Shown here: in pieces, positions 15,436 to 23,401 of the stretch
How positions within the stretch are numbered: position 1 is the stretch's first letter
Layout: each line of letters starts with the position of its first letter
From: Amycolatopsis sp. CA-126428
GTDB lineage: Bacteria > Actinomycetota > Actinomycetes > Mycobacteriales > Pseudonocardiaceae
Direction of reading: 5' to 3'
Length of the DNA: 33,245 nt
Assembly (NCBI RefSeq): GCF_002904335.1
Contig: NZ_PPHF01000033.1
Coordinates: 1 to 33,245, forward strand
Program-made: the position numbers and the translations under genes
Notes under the pieces: generated by a model
Told to the model about the DNA's origin: nothing
The model's input: the letters and a program-made list of their open reading frames with translations, nothing else
Databases searched by the model: none

Positions 15436-16170
15436 ATGAGCGTGCCTTCCGTGCAGCTGTATTCGGTCCGAGACGCCTTCGCGGCCGATCCCGCCGACAC
15501 CCTGCGGCGGCTCGCCGCGATCGGCTTCACACAGGTGGAGCCGTACGGCGTCCTCGAAAACGCCGAGGCACTGCGGGCCGGGCTGCCCGCCAACGGCCTG
15601 ACCGCCCCGACCGCGCACGCGCAGCTGCTCGGCGCCGACCAGCACGCCGTCTTCGCCGCCGCGGCCGAGCTGGGCATCGGCCTGGTGATCGACCCGTTCG
15701 TGCCGCCCGAGCGGTGGCAGGAGCCCGCCGACATCGCGGCCACGGCGGAGGGGCTCAACGCGGCCGCGAAGCTCGCGGCCGAGCACGGCGTCCGCGTCGG
15801 CTACCACAACCACTGGTGGGAACTGGAGTCCCGGATCGACGGCCGCAGCGCTTTCGAGGTGTTCGCCGAGCAACTCGACCCGGCGGTCGCCCTGGAGGTC
15901 GACACCTACTGGGCCACCGCGGGCGGCGAGGACGCGCCCGCCCTGCTGCGGCGGCTCGGCGACCGGGTGCGGGCCGTCCACGTCAAGGACGGCGGGCTCG
16001 CCACCGACGCCACCGGCCAGGTCCCCGCCGGCCAGGGCCGGGTGCCGGTCGCCGAGGTGCTGGCCGCCGCGCCGGACGCGCTGCGCGTGGTGGAGTTCGA
16101 CGCCTTTGACGGCGACCTCTTCGAGGCCATCGCCGCCAGCCACGCCTTCTTGACCGGCGCGGGCCGGTGA
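15436..16170 (+). CDS. Sugar phosphate isomerase/epimerase
   Basis: A 244-residue TIM-barrel protein of the xylose-isomerase-like family (PF01261), of usual length. Visible blocks are VQLYSVRDAF at the N-terminus, GYHNHWWELE (metal/catalytic His and Glu), ALEVDTYWA, AVHVKDG and VVEFDAFDGD, matching the metal ligands of IolE/epimerase-type enzymes. ATG 15436 is chosen because GGAGGAG lies 6 bases upstream; the frame stays open to 15388 but lacks a ribosome site there. It overlaps the next gene by 4 bases (GTGA). With the following dehydrogenase it likely processes a sugar or inositol derivative; the exact substrate is unknown. Confidence 0.9.
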   Translation: MSVPSVQLYSVRDAFAADPADTLRRLAAIGFTQVEPYGVLENAEALRAGLPANGLTAPTAHAQLLGADQHAVFAAAAELGIGLVIDPFVPPERWQEPADIAATAEGLNAAAKLAAEHGVRVGYHNHWWELESRIDGRSAFEVFAEQLDPAVALEVDTYWATAGGEDAPALLRRLGDRVRAVHVKDGGLATDATGQVPAGQGRVPVAEVLAAAPDALRVVEFDAFDGDLFEAIAASHAFLTGAGR

Positions 16171-17267
16171 CCGGCGGCCCGGTCGGCGTCGGGATCATCG
16201 GCACCGGCGTCATCAGCGGCACCTACCTCGAGAACCTCACCGCCTTCCCGGACGTCCGCGTGCTGCGGGTCGCCGACCTCGACACCGGGCGCGCGGCGGC
16301 CCGCGCGGCCGAGCACGGCGTGCCGCGATCGGGCACCGTGGCCGAGCTGCTGGCCGACCCGGACGTCGAGCTGGTCGTCAACCTGACCGTCCCGGCCGCG
16401 CACGCCGAGGTCGGGCTCGCCGCGCTCGAAGCGGGCAAGCACGTGTGGACCGAGAAGCCCCTCGCGCTGGACCGCCAGACCGGCCGCAAGCTCCTCGATC
16501 GCGCACGGGAGCAGAACCTGCGCGTGGCCGGCGCGCCCGACACCGTGCTCGGCGCCGCGCTGCAGACCGCGCGGCAGGCCGTCGACGCGGGCCGGATCGG
16601 CCGTCCCCTGACCGCCCTGGCGTTGTTCCAGGTGCCGGGGCCGGAGCGGTGGCACCCGGCGCCGGAGTTCTACTTCCAGCCCGGCGGCGGGCCGCTGCTC
16701 GACATGGGCCCGTACTACCTGACGGCCCTGGTGCACCTGCTGGGCCCGATCCGGCGCGTCACCGGCGCCGGCGGGCGGGCGCGCGACACCCGGGTCGTCG
16801 GGTCCGGGCCGCGGGCGGGCACGCAGTTCCCGGTGTCGGTGCCGACGACGGTCTCCGCGCTCGTCGAGTTCGAGAGCGCCTCGGCGCAGCTGGTCCTGAG
16901 CTTCGACTCGGCGCTCCACCGGACCGGGCTGCTCGAGCTGACCGGCGCGCTCGGCACCGCCGTGCTGCCCGATCCCAACCGGTTCGACGAGCCGACCCGG
17001 CTGCACCTGCTCGACCGGGACGAGCCGGAAGAGCTGGCGCCGCAAGGACACGCGGCTTCGCGCGGCACCGGCGCGCTGGAGCTGGCCCGGGCGATCCGGG
17101 CCGGGGTGCCGGAACGCGCGTCCGGCGAGCTGGCCTACCACGTGCTCGACGCGATGCTGGCCATCGACGAATCCATGACGCGCGGGCAGAGCGTGGAGGT
17201 CGCGAGCACCGTCGACGTGCCGCCGCTGCTGCCGGCGGGGTGGGACCCGTACGAGAAGACCCTCTAG
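16167..17267 (+). CDS. Gfo/Idh/MocA-family oxidoreductase
   Basis: A 366-residue NAD(P)-dependent dehydrogenase. The N-terminal Rossmann fold carries VGIIGTGVISGTYL, an acidic end to the second strand (RVADLD), and the hallmark TEKPLAL with the catalytic Lys-Pro pair. The C-terminal part (from about residue 125) has GGGPLLDMGPYYLTALVHLLG, typical of the substrate domain. The GTG start overlaps the isomerase stop, so both are translated together, and such pairs commonly oxidise and epimerise sugars or inositols. Its 3' end overlaps the convergent TetR gene by 4 bases. Confidence 0.92.
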   Translation: MTGGPVGVGIIGTGVISGTYLENLTAFPDVRVLRVADLDTGRAAARAAEHGVPRSGTVAELLADPDVELVVNLTVPAAHAEVGLAALEAGKHVWTEKPLALDRQTGRKLLDRAREQNLRVAGAPDTVLGAALQTARQAVDAGRIGRPLTALALFQVPGPERWHPAPEFYFQPGGGPLLDMGPYYLTALVHLLGPIRRVTGAGGRARDTRVVGSGPRAGTQFPVSVPTTVSALVEFESASAQLVLSFDSALHRTGLLELTGALGTAVLPDPNRFDEPTRLHLLDRDEPEELAPQGHAASRGTGALELARAIRAGVPERASGELAYHVLDAMLAIDESMTRGQSVEVASTVDVPPLLPAGWDPYEKTL

Positions 17268-17851
17268 AGCGGGACGGTGAGCAGGTTCTGCAGGTAGAAG
17301 CGCAGCGAGCCGACCAGGTCGACGGCGCCGGGCACGGTCAGCCACTGCACCTGCAGGCCGTCCATCAGCGCGATGAACGTCAGCGCCGCCATCGCGGGCT
17401 CGACACCCTCCCGCAGTTCGCCGCGGGCCGCGAGGGCTTCGAACGACTCGTGCACGCCGTCCCGCGCGGCCCGGTAGTGGCGCACGAAGTACTCGTGCGC
17501 CGGGTGGTCCGCGGCGACCGCTTCGGCGGCGAGCCGGGAGTAGAGGTCGACGATCCCGGGGTGGCGGACGTTGTGCTCGGCGAGGGCGACGAAGTGGCGC
17601 AGGACCGCCAGCCCGGGCGGCACGGTCAGCTGCTCGCGCTCGGCGTCCTCGGCGTCCCGGCGTTCGAGCACGGCGGCGAGCAGGGCTTCCTTCGTGGGGA
17701 AGTAGTAGAGGAGACCGGCGTGGGAAATCCCGACGCGCTTGGCGATTTCGCGCAGCGACGAGCCGTGGTAGCCGAGTTCGCCGTACGCCGCGGCCGCCGC
17801 CGTGATGATGTCTTCGCGGCGGATCCGGCCCTTCAGGTAGCCCCCCGTCAC
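17264..17851 (-). CDS. TetR-family transcriptional regulator
   Basis: A 195-residue regulator has an N-terminal helix-turn-helix (about residues 10-55) with YHGSSLREIAKRVGISHAGLLYYFPTKEALL, a very typical TetR motif, and a helical ligand domain ending in MDGLQVQWLTVPGAVDLVGSL. The start is GTG 17851; no clear ribosome site precedes it. It faces the DeoR gene divergently across about 120 bases and converges on the oxidoreductase gene. It may regulate the sugar operon or itself; no operator could be tied to it. Confidence 0.9.
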   Translation of the reverse strand: MTGGYLKGRIRREDIITAAAAAYGELGYHGSSLREIAKRVGISHAGLLYYFPTKEALLAAVLERRDAEDAEREQLTVPPGLAVLRHFVALAEHNVRHPGIVDLYSRLAAEAVAADHPAHEYFVRHYRAARDGVHESFEALAARGELREGVEPAMAALTFIALMDGLQVQWLTVPGAVDLVGSLRFYLQNLLTVPL

Positions 17852-17902
17852 GGGGTCGCGGTGGTCTCGGCGGCGTGCACGGCACCATCATGCCGCAGCG
17901 GT

Positions 17903-17950
17903 CGTTCGCACATCTCACGTGAGCGAACGAACAAACCGGTGGTGCGAACG
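17903..17950 (+). promoter_or_regulatory. Likely DeoR operator cluster
   Basis: CGTTCGC (17903-17909) and GCGAACG (17923-17929) are inverted arms around a segment containing the palindrome TCACGTGA (17915-17922). A third GCGAACG at 17944-17950 is a direct repeat exactly 21 bases, two helical turns, after the second. The cluster ends 24 bases before the DeoR GTG, a position suited to autoregulation; the divergent TetR gene could share it. Confidence 0.5.
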
Positions 17951-17974
17951 CGGGCGGCTTGCGAGCATCACGGC

Positions 17975-18751
17975 GTGAAGAGCGCGGACCGGCAACGGGT
18001 GATCGTGGAGCGGCTGCGGGACTTCGACCAGGTGGGCGTCGCCGAGCTGGCCGAAGCGACCGGCGCGTCGGAGATGACCGTCCGCCGCGACCTCGACCAC
18101 CTCGCATCCCGGGGCGTGCTGCGCCGGGTGCACGGCGGCGCGGTCCCGGCGTCGCCGTCGGGGGTCGAACCGCCGTTCGCGGCCCGCGCCACGGCCGCGA
18201 TGGCGGCCAAACGGGCCATCGCCGCCGCGGCGGCGAAGCTGATCCGCGACGGTGAGACGGTCGTCCTCGACAGCGGCACGACGGCGCTGGAGCTGGCGCG
18301 GCTGCTGCGCGGGCGCCCGGTCACCGTGATGCCGCTGTCCCTGCACGCGGTCCGTGAGCTGGCCGACGACCCGGACGTCCGGCTGCTGCTGCCCGGCGGC
18401 GAACCGCGGCCGGGGGAGCAGGCCCTGGTGGGCCCGCTGACGCTGGCGTCGCTGCGGGCCCTGCGGTTCGACGTCGCCGTGATCAGCCCCTGCGCGCTGG
18501 GCCTCGACTCCGGGCTCACCGCCTTCGACCTGGGCGACGCCGAGGTCAAGCAGGCCGCTCTCGACGTCGCGGCCCGGGCGATCGTGCTCGCCGACGGCGC
18601 CAAGTGGGGCCGGGCCGCGCTCGCCCGCATCTGTCCCGCCGACCGCGCCGACGTGGTGATCACCGATCCCGTGGCGCCCGAGGACCAGCGTGCCGCGCTG
18701 GCCGAGCGCGGCGTGCTCGTGCACGTCGCCGTCCCCCTGGAGAGCCGATGA
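17975..18751 (+). CDS. DeoR-family transcriptional regulator
   Basis: A 258-residue regulator has an N-terminal winged helix (VAELAEATGASEMTVRRDLDHL, about residues 20-41, then RRVHGGAV) and a C-terminal DeoRC sugar-phosphate sensor with LDSGTTALELARLL and a Lys in DAEVKQA. Such proteins repress sugar uptake or metabolism genes until a phosphosugar binds. The GTG start has no clear ribosome site. The downstream MFS gene overlaps it by 4 bases (ATGA), making it the obvious target together with the gene itself. Repeated GCGAACG half-sites lie upstream. Confidence 0.92.
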   Translation: MKSADRQRVIVERLRDFDQVGVAELAEATGASEMTVRRDLDHLASRGVLRRVHGGAVPASPSGVEPPFAARATAAMAAKRAIAAAAAKLIRDGETVVLDSGTTALELARLLRGRPVTVMPLSLHAVRELADDPDVRLLLPGGEPRPGEQALVGPLTLASLRALRFDVAVISPCALGLDSGLTAFDLGDAEVKQAALDVAARAIVLADGAKWGRAALARICPADRADVVITDPVAPEDQRAALAERGVLVHVAVPLESR

Positions 18752-19947
18752 CCGTCCCGCCCCGCCCGCGCGCCGCCCGGTTCGCGACCTTCATGTTCTT
18801 CGGCCTCAACGGGTTCGCGATGGGCATGTGGGTGGTGCACATCCCGGACATCGAGCGCGCGACGGGCATCTCGCACAGCACGCTGGGCGCGCTGCTGCTG
18901 GCGCTCGGCGGCGCCGCGTTCGCCGGCATGCAGGTCGCCGGCCCGCTCGTCGACCGGCTGGGGCACCGGCGGCTCGTGCCGGCCGCGGGCGTGCTGATGG
19001 GGCTCGCGGTGTGCGCGCCGGGGTTCGCGGACTCGTGGTGGACGCTGGGCCTGGGGCTGATCGGCTTCGGCTTCGGCAACGGCTCAATCGACGTCGGGAT
19101 GAACTCCCACGCGGTGGTCGTGGAACGGGCCTACCCACGCCCGATCATGGCGGCCTTCCACGCGATGTGGTCGATCGGCGGCGCGATCGCCGCGGTCATC
19201 GGCGCGGCGACGCTCGGCGCGGGCGTGCCCACCGGGGTGACGCTGACCGGCACTGGCCTGCTGTGCGTGCTGCTTTCCGTGCTGTCGGCGCGATTCCTGA
19301 TGGAGCCGGCCGCGGTGCCTTCTCCGGAGGTGCCTGCTGCCGGCTCCTCCGGGGCGGTCGGCACGCGCCGGCCCCCGGGCCGCACGGTCTGGCTGCTCGG
19401 CCTGCTGGCACTCGCGCTGATGCTGTCGGAGGGCGTCGCGAACGACTGGGCCGCGCTGCACATGGAAAAGGTGCTCGGCACGTCGGCGTCCACCGCGGCG
19501 CTGGCGTACGGCGCGTTCGCGGTGGCGATGACGACCGGCCGCTTCCTGACCGACCGCGTCGCGGCCTGGGCGGGCCCGGCGGCGATCGTCCGCTATGGAG
19601 CGACGCTGGCGGCGGTCGGCCTGACGACGGCCGCGGCGGCCCCGTGGGTGCCGCTGTCCCTGGTGGGCTGGGCGCTGTTCGGCCTGGGCCTTTCGGGCGG
19701 CGTCCCGCAGCTGTTCTCGGCGGCGGGCAACCTGGACACGCGGGCGTCGGGCGCGTTGATGGCCCGGGTGGTCGGCCTCGGGTACGTCGGCCTGCTGGCC
19801 GGCCCGGCGCTGATCGGCGGGCTGACCCGGTGGATGCCGTTGAACGTGACCTTCGGGGTGCCGGTGGTGCTGTGCATCCTGGCGGCGGTGTTCGCGGGGG
19901 TGCTGAGCCCGAAGCCGGAGCCGGTGGAGCAGCCCGTCGGCTCCTGA
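18748..19947 (+). CDS. MFS transporter (YbjJ-like)
   Basis: A 399-residue protein with about 12 hydrophobic segments and the MFS loop GPLVDRLGHRRLVPAAG after the second segment. The run GNGSIDVGMNSHAVVVERAYPRPIMAAFHAMWSIGG resembles the YbjJ/FucP-like subgroup. A central cytoplasmic loop (about residues 195-220) is Pro/Ser-rich. GGAG lies about 6 bases before the ATG, inside the end of the DeoR gene. The DeoR linkage suggests a sugar or sugar-derivative substrate; export is also possible. Confidence 0.9.
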   Translation: MTVPPRPRAARFATFMFFGLNGFAMGMWVVHIPDIERATGISHSTLGALLLALGGAAFAGMQVAGPLVDRLGHRRLVPAAGVLMGLAVCAPGFADSWWTLGLGLIGFGFGNGSIDVGMNSHAVVVERAYPRPIMAAFHAMWSIGGAIAAVIGAATLGAGVPTGVTLTGTGLLCVLLSVLSARFLMEPAAVPSPEVPAAGSSGAVGTRRPPGRTVWLLGLLALALMLSEGVANDWAALHMEKVLGTSASTAALAYGAFAVAMTTGRFLTDRVAAWAGPAAIVRYGATLAAVGLTTAAAAPWVPLSLVGWALFGLGLSGGVPQLFSAAGNLDTRASGALMARVVGLGYVGLLAGPALIGGLTRWMPLNVTFGVPVVLCILAAVFAGVLSPKPEPVEQPVGS

Positions 19948-19961
19948 GCGGCGGAGTTCGC

Positions 19962-20771
19962 CTAGCTGATCGGCTCCTGCAGCTCCGTCACCCAGCCCGC
20001 CGGATCCTCCGGGCAGTCCAGGTACACCTCCCGCTGCGGCCCGGCCGACCGGCAGCCGTGGTCGTCGATCCAGCGCACCACCGCCTGCCAGCCGGGCAGG
20101 ACGCCGTCGATCGCGCCGCGGTGGACGAGCGTCGCCGCGCGGGTGGGTGGCAGGTCCACCACCGCCAGGCCGTTGAGATCGCCGCCGCCCACCGATGCCG
20201 GGACCGCGGCGTGCACGATGACCTCGTCCTCCGCGCGCTGCTCGTAGTAGCAGGTCAGCCTGCCCGCCGGCGTGACGTCCGCCTGCGGGAGGCGGCGGCC
20301 GAGCTCCGCGCACAGCGGGTGGACGACCGGCCCGATCGCCTCCGGCGCGAACCCGGCCGCGACCGCCGTCAGCTCCACCACCCGCAGGCCGGGCAGCTCC
20401 TTGACGACGACGTCGTGGGCCGGCGGCCGGCCCTCCGCCTCGATGGTCCGCAGCCGCGCTTCGACCTGGGCCAGCCGGGCCGCGCCTTCGGCCAGCGCGG
20501 CTTCCAGCTCCGCGCGCCGCAGCGCCAGCATCCCGCGCACCTGCTCGACCGTGACCTCGTCCGCCAGCAGCGTGGCCACCTGCTCCAGCGTGAACCCGAG
20601 GTCCTTCAGCGCGACGATCCGGTTGAGCCGCGCGAGCTGGCCCGCGGTGTAGCTGCGGTAGCCGGTCGCGGGGTCGACGCGGGCCGGGCGCAGCAGGCCG
20701 AGCGCGTCGTAGTGGCGCAGCATCCGGACCGAAACCCGGCCGTGGCGGGCGAAATCACCGATCGAGAACAC
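19962..20771 (-). CDS. MerR-family regulator with GyrI-like ligand domain (BmrR type)
   Basis: A 269-residue regulator. Residues 1-70 are a MerR winged helix (SIGDFARHGRVSVRMLRHYDALGLL) and residues 75-110 the dimerisation coiled coil. The rest is a GyrI/AraC-effector-like domain (VVVKELPGLRVVELTAV, then VIVHAAVPA and LVHRGAIDGV) as in BmrR multidrug sensors. The start is GTG 20771 with GGAAGGA about 8 bases upstream, inside the end of the amidase gene (17-base overlap), so it is co-transcribed with and after the amidase. The 19-bp-spacer promoter at 22060-22090 in front of the amidase is its likely target. Confidence 0.92.
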   Translation of the reverse strand: MFSIGDFARHGRVSVRMLRHYDALGLLRPARVDPATGYRSYTAGQLARLNRIVALKDLGFTLEQVATLLADEVTVEQVRGMLALRRAELEAALAEGAARLAQVEARLRTIEAEGRPPAHDVVVKELPGLRVVELTAVAAGFAPEAIGPVVHPLCAELGRRLPQADVTPAGRLTCYYEQRAEDEVIVHAAVPASVGGGDLNGLAVVDLPPTRAATLVHRGAIDGVLPGWQAVVRWIDDHGCRSAGPQREVYLDCPEDPAGWVTELQEPIS

Positions 20772-22053
20772 GGCTCGATCCTTCCCCAGGCGGGACGAAC
20801 CCGCCGACGACGTCCGCGGCGAGTTCCGCGAACGTGATCGCGGTGGCGTCCTCGTGCGCGGGCCCGACGACCTGCAGCCCGGCCGGCCGCGCCCCGCCCA
20901 CCGGGGCGCTGACCGCCGGGAGCCCGGGCAGCGACGCCTGCGCGATCCAGTACACCTGGTCTTCGTAGCGGTGCCGGTCGTCGTGGGCCGGCGCCGTGGT
21001 GAACACCGTCGGGCAGAGAAAGACGTCGACGTCGGCGAAGTACCGCTCCCAGGCGGCGGTCAACGCCGCCCGCCGCCGCTCCTGCGCGGCGGTCCCGGCC
21101 GGTTCGCGCCCCTCTTGGCTCGCGAAGAACAGTTCCACCTGGAAGCCGAACGCCTCGGCCTGGGCGATCGGGTCGACGTCCGCCGGCCAGCCCGCGCGGA
21201 TCCGCACCCCGGCGCGGGCCAGTGCATCGACGGCGTCCGACAGCACCGCGCCGACCTCGCCGGTCACCGGGCAGGCCGGATCGTCGAGCACGACGCCGAC
21301 GCGGAAGTCCTCGAGCCGGGACCGCCGGGCGGGCCGCAGCGGGCCGCCGGTGACTTCCAGGGCGAGCCGCAGATCAGCCGCCGAGCGGGCCAGGGGACCC
21401 ACCGCCGAGGGGAATTCCCGGGCGAGCGGCGCGGGCGGCCCCGGGGGCTGGAACCCGCGCAGCGGCACGGTGCCCGGGGTGGGTTTGAGGCCGTACACGC
21501 CGCAGTAGGCGGCCGGGATCCGGATCGACCCGGCCAGGTCGGAGCCGTATTCGAGGTACGTCAGGCCGTCGGCGAGCGCGGCCGCGGCGCCCCCGCTCGA
21601 GCCGCCCGGCGTCCGGGTGGGGTCTCGCGGGTTGAGCGTCCGCCCGTGGAGCGGGTTGTCGGTCCGGCCGAAGTCCGCCAGCAGGTGGTGCACGTTCGAC
21701 TTGCCCACGACGATCGCGCCCGCGGCCCGCAGCCGGGCGACGACCGCCGCGTCCTCCTCCGCGACGCAGCCCGCGAACGCCGGCTCGCCCCAGGTCGTCG
21801 GCAGGCCCTGCACGGCGAAGGCGTCCTTGACCGTCATCGGGACGCCGTGCAGCGGGCCGACGTCGTCGCCGCGCGCCACGGCCCGATCGGCCTCCGAAGC
21901 GGCCTCGAGCGCGAAGTCGCGGCAGGTGGCGATCACGGCGTTGACCGTGGAGGCGTCGATGCGGGCGAAGAGCTGTTCGGTCAGGTCGCGCGCCGAGAGT
22001 TCGCCGCGGCGGATCCCGGCGGCCACCTCGATCGCGGTGCGGAAAGGCGTCAT
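20755..22053 (-). CDS. Amidase-signature family hydrolase
   Basis: A 432-residue amidase with the complete Ser-cisSer-Lys triad: Lys76 (TVKDAFA), Ser152 in PGGSSGG and nucleophile Ser176 in LAGSIRIPA. It hydrolyses an amide or ester of unknown identity; no signal peptide, so cytoplasmic. ATG 22053 has no ribosome site, but a MerR-type promoter ends so close (-10 at 22065-22060) that transcription should begin at or within a few bases of the ATG, suggesting a leaderless message. The MerR gene follows with a 17-base overlap. Hydrolysis of the regulator's ligand is a reasonable guess at its role. Confidence 0.93.
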   Translation of the reverse strand: MTPFRTAIEVAAGIRRGELSARDLTEQLFARIDASTVNAVIATCRDFALEAASEADRAVARGDDVGPLHGVPMTVKDAFAVQGLPTTWGEPAFAGCVAEEDAAVVARLRAAGAIVVGKSNVHHLLADFGRTDNPLHGRTLNPRDPTRTPGGSSGGAAAALADGLTYLEYGSDLAGSIRIPAAYCGVYGLKPTPGTVPLRGFQPPGPPAPLAREFPSAVGPLARSAADLRLALEVTGGPLRPARRSRLEDFRVGVVLDDPACPVTGEVGAVLSDAVDALARAGVRIRAGWPADVDPIAQAEAFGFQVELFFASQEGREPAGTAAQERRRAALTAAWERYFADVDVFLCPTVFTTAPAHDDRHRYEDQVYWIAQASLPGLPAVSAPVGGARPAGLQVVGPAHEDATAITFAELAADVVGGFVPPGEGSSRVLDR

Positions 22054-22059
22054 GGGTCC

Positions 22060-22090
22060 GGGATAGCGCCTGACACGGTGTCAGGGTCAA
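22060..22090 (-). promoter_or_regulatory. MerR-type promoter with 19-bp spacer and palindromic operator
   Basis: On the minus strand TTGACC (22090-22085) and TATCCC (22065-22060) are separated by 19 bp, the overlong spacer that MerR activators correct. The spacer holds the perfect palindrome CCTGACAC-G-GTGTCAGG (22069-22085). The predicted transcription start falls at about 22053, the A of the amidase ATG. Confidence 0.8.
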
Positions 22091-22177
22091 CGGGTTTCCC
22101 CGGCCCGCCGTGGCGGGTAGCCCTCCGGTGATCGCCGTCCGATTCGCGGGCGGCGCAGAGCGGCGGAGGGAAGACCG

Positions 22178-22333
22178 ATGTCCACCGCACCCCCGATACC
22201 GCCCGAACCGGTCCAGCCCGCGCCCGTCGTCCCGGACCCGGGGCCGGACCGGCCGCTCCCGGAACCCGGTGTGCCCGTGCCGGACCCGCTGCCGCCGGAG
22301 CCGTCTCCCGGTCCCGGCCGCGATGGACTATGA
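22178..22333 (+). CDS. Small proline-rich protein
   Basis: A 51-residue protein begins at an ATG with GGAGGG 7 bases upstream, a strong ribosome site. Almost half the residues are Pro, in a Pro-Glu-Pro / Pro-Asp-Pro style (MSTAPPIPPEPVQP and VPDPLPPEPSPGPG). It has no signal peptide and no hydrophobic segment. Function is unknown; it may be an extended, disordered peptide. It is divergent from the amidase gene. Confidence 0.6.
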   Translation: MSTAPPIPPEPVQPAPVVPDPGPDRPLPEPGVPVPDPLPPEPSPGPGRDGL

Positions 22334-22363
22334 CTTGCAGATCATATGAGTTTCGTATGACTT
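22329..22363 (+). promoter_or_regulatory. AT-rich promoter region with TATGACTT repeats
   Basis: TATGACTT occurs at 22329-22336 and 22356-22363. An inverted pair TCATA (22342) / TATGA (22356) lies in the same AT-rich island. TATGAC at 22356-22361 could be the -10 of the gene starting at 22380, preceded by TTGCAG with a short 15-base spacer, which would leave only a short leader. Regulator unknown. Confidence 0.4.
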
Positions 22364-22379
22364 CGTGTACCGTCGTGGC

Positions 22380-22826
22380 ATGACAACAGCGCAGAGCTAC
22401 CGCCGGATGGTCAACGCCGGCAACAAGATCGTCGTGGGCCTGCAGCGGCTCGGCGTCGCCTTCGGCCCGATGCAGCTGCTCACCGTGCCCGGCCGGCGCA
22501 CCGGCGTGCCCCGCACGTTCCCCATCGCGGTCATGCCGATCGACGGTGCCCGCTACATCGTCCAGGCCTATCCGAAGGCGGCCTGGGTGGCGAACGTGCG
22601 GGCCGCGGGCGAGGTGACGCTCACCCGCGGCCGCCGTTCGTCGGTCGCCCGGCTGGCCGAGCTGCCGGTGCCGGAGCGGCGGCCGGTCCTGCGCCGGCTC
22701 GTCGAAACGAGCCCGGCGAGCGTGGGGAAGCGGTTCGTGACGACCGGCCTGGCGGACGCCCCGACGCCGGACGCTGTCGCGGCGGCCGCGGAGCGCATCG
22801 CGGTCTTCCGCGTCGAACAGTCCTGA
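22380..22826 (+). CDS. Ddn-like F420-dependent nitroreductase/quinone reductase family protein
   Basis: A 148-residue split-barrel protein of the PF04075 (Ddn) family. The typical run GPMQLLTVPGRRTGVPRTFPIAVMPIDG and the following YIVQAYPKAAWVANVRAAGEVTL are clear. Relatives use deazaflavin F420 to reduce quinones and nitro compounds; many members are uncharacterised. ATG 22380 is taken as the start; an in-frame GTG at 22365 would add five residues. Neither has a good ribosome site, and the AT-rich promoter just upstream suggests a very short leader. Confidence 0.85.
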   Translation: MTTAQSYRRMVNAGNKIVVGLQRLGVAFGPMQLLTVPGRRTGVPRTFPIAVMPIDGARYIVQAYPKAAWVANVRAAGEVTLTRGRRSSVARLAELPVPERRPVLRRLVETSPASVGKRFVTTGLADAPTPDAVAAAAERIAVFRVEQS

Positions 22827-22831
22827 GCCGG

Positions 22832-22859
22832 CGGCGGGCCGGGCGCACCCGGCCCGCCG
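22832..22859. terminator. Strong bidirectional hairpin
   Basis: A perfect 12-bp GC stem with loop CGCA (arms 22832-22843 and 22848-22859) sits between the convergent stops at 22826 and 22863. It has no U tract, as is common in actinomycetes, and should end transcription in both directions. Confidence 0.75.
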
Positions 22860-22862
22860 GGG

Positions 22863-23294
22863 TCACGCCTCGATCTGCGTGCGGTCGCCGGCGCCCCCGA
22901 CTTCGATGCGCCGCGGCTTCGCCTTCTCGACGATCGGGATGCGGACGGTCAGCACCCCGGCGTCGTAGTTCGCGGTGATGTGCTCGGTGTCCAGGGTGTC
23001 ACCGAGGAACAGCTGGCGGGAGAACACGCCCAGCCGCCGCTCGGAGACGTGCATCCGGACGTCGCCACCGGTCGGCAGGGGCCGTCGTTCGGCCTTGACC
23101 GTGAGGACGTTGCGCTCGACGTCCAGCTCGACGGCGCCGGGATCGACGCCGGGCAGGTCGAAGCACACCACGAACTCGTCGCCGGCGCGGTAGGCGTCCA
23201 TCGGCATCGCGGCCGGCTTCGACCAGGTGCCGACGCCGAAGACCTGCTGGGCGAACCGGTCGAAGTCGCGGAACGGGTCGGTGCGCATCAACAT
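22863..23294 (-). CDS. Hsp20/alpha-crystallin family small heat-shock protein
   Basis: A 143-residue chaperone with the alpha-crystallin domain at about residues 30-125: [32 protein letters not shown], then [17 protein letters not shown] and the closing GVLTVRIPI. This matches actinobacterial Hsp18. AGGAGG lies 9 bases before ATG 23294. The promoter (TTGTCA, 17 bases, TAGAAC at 23374-23346) encloses an operator-like palindrome, so expression is probably repressed by the divergently encoded HSP18 regulator at 23402. Confidence 0.95.
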   Translation of the reverse strand: MLMRTDPFRDFDRFAQQVFGVGTWSKPAAMPMDAYRAGDEFVVCFDLPGVDPGAVELDVERNVLTVKAERRPLPTGGDVRMHVSERRLGVFSRQLFLGDTLDTEHITANYDAGVLTVRIPIVEKAKPRRIEVGGAGDRTQIEA

Positions 23295-23345
23295 CGGGAT
23301 CCACCTCCTGGGAACTCGTCGACTCTGGTGTCAACACGCGAAGCT

Positions 23346-23374
23346 GTTCTAGCATGTCGTCAAAACGATGACAA
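23346..23374 (-). promoter_or_regulatory. hsp20 promoter with embedded operator
   Basis: On the minus strand TTGTCA (23374-23369), a 17-base spacer and TAGAAC (23351-23346). The near-palindrome TGTCGTCAAAACGATGACA (23355-23373; one mismatch between 7-bp arms) fills the spacer and enters the -35. Binding there would block the promoter. Confidence 0.65.
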
Positions 23375-23380
23375 GGTGTG

Positions 23381-23399
23381 GGTCGTCGAAAGGATGACA
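23381..23399 (+). promoter_or_regulatory. Second copy of the hsp20 operator over the regulator's start
   Basis: GGTCGTCGAAAGGATGACA matches the operator at 23355-23373 at 16 of 19 positions and lies 26 bases further on. It covers the AAAGG ribosome site of the gene starting at 23402, so it would suit autoregulation. Confidence 0.55.
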
Positions 23400-23401
23400 C
23401 G

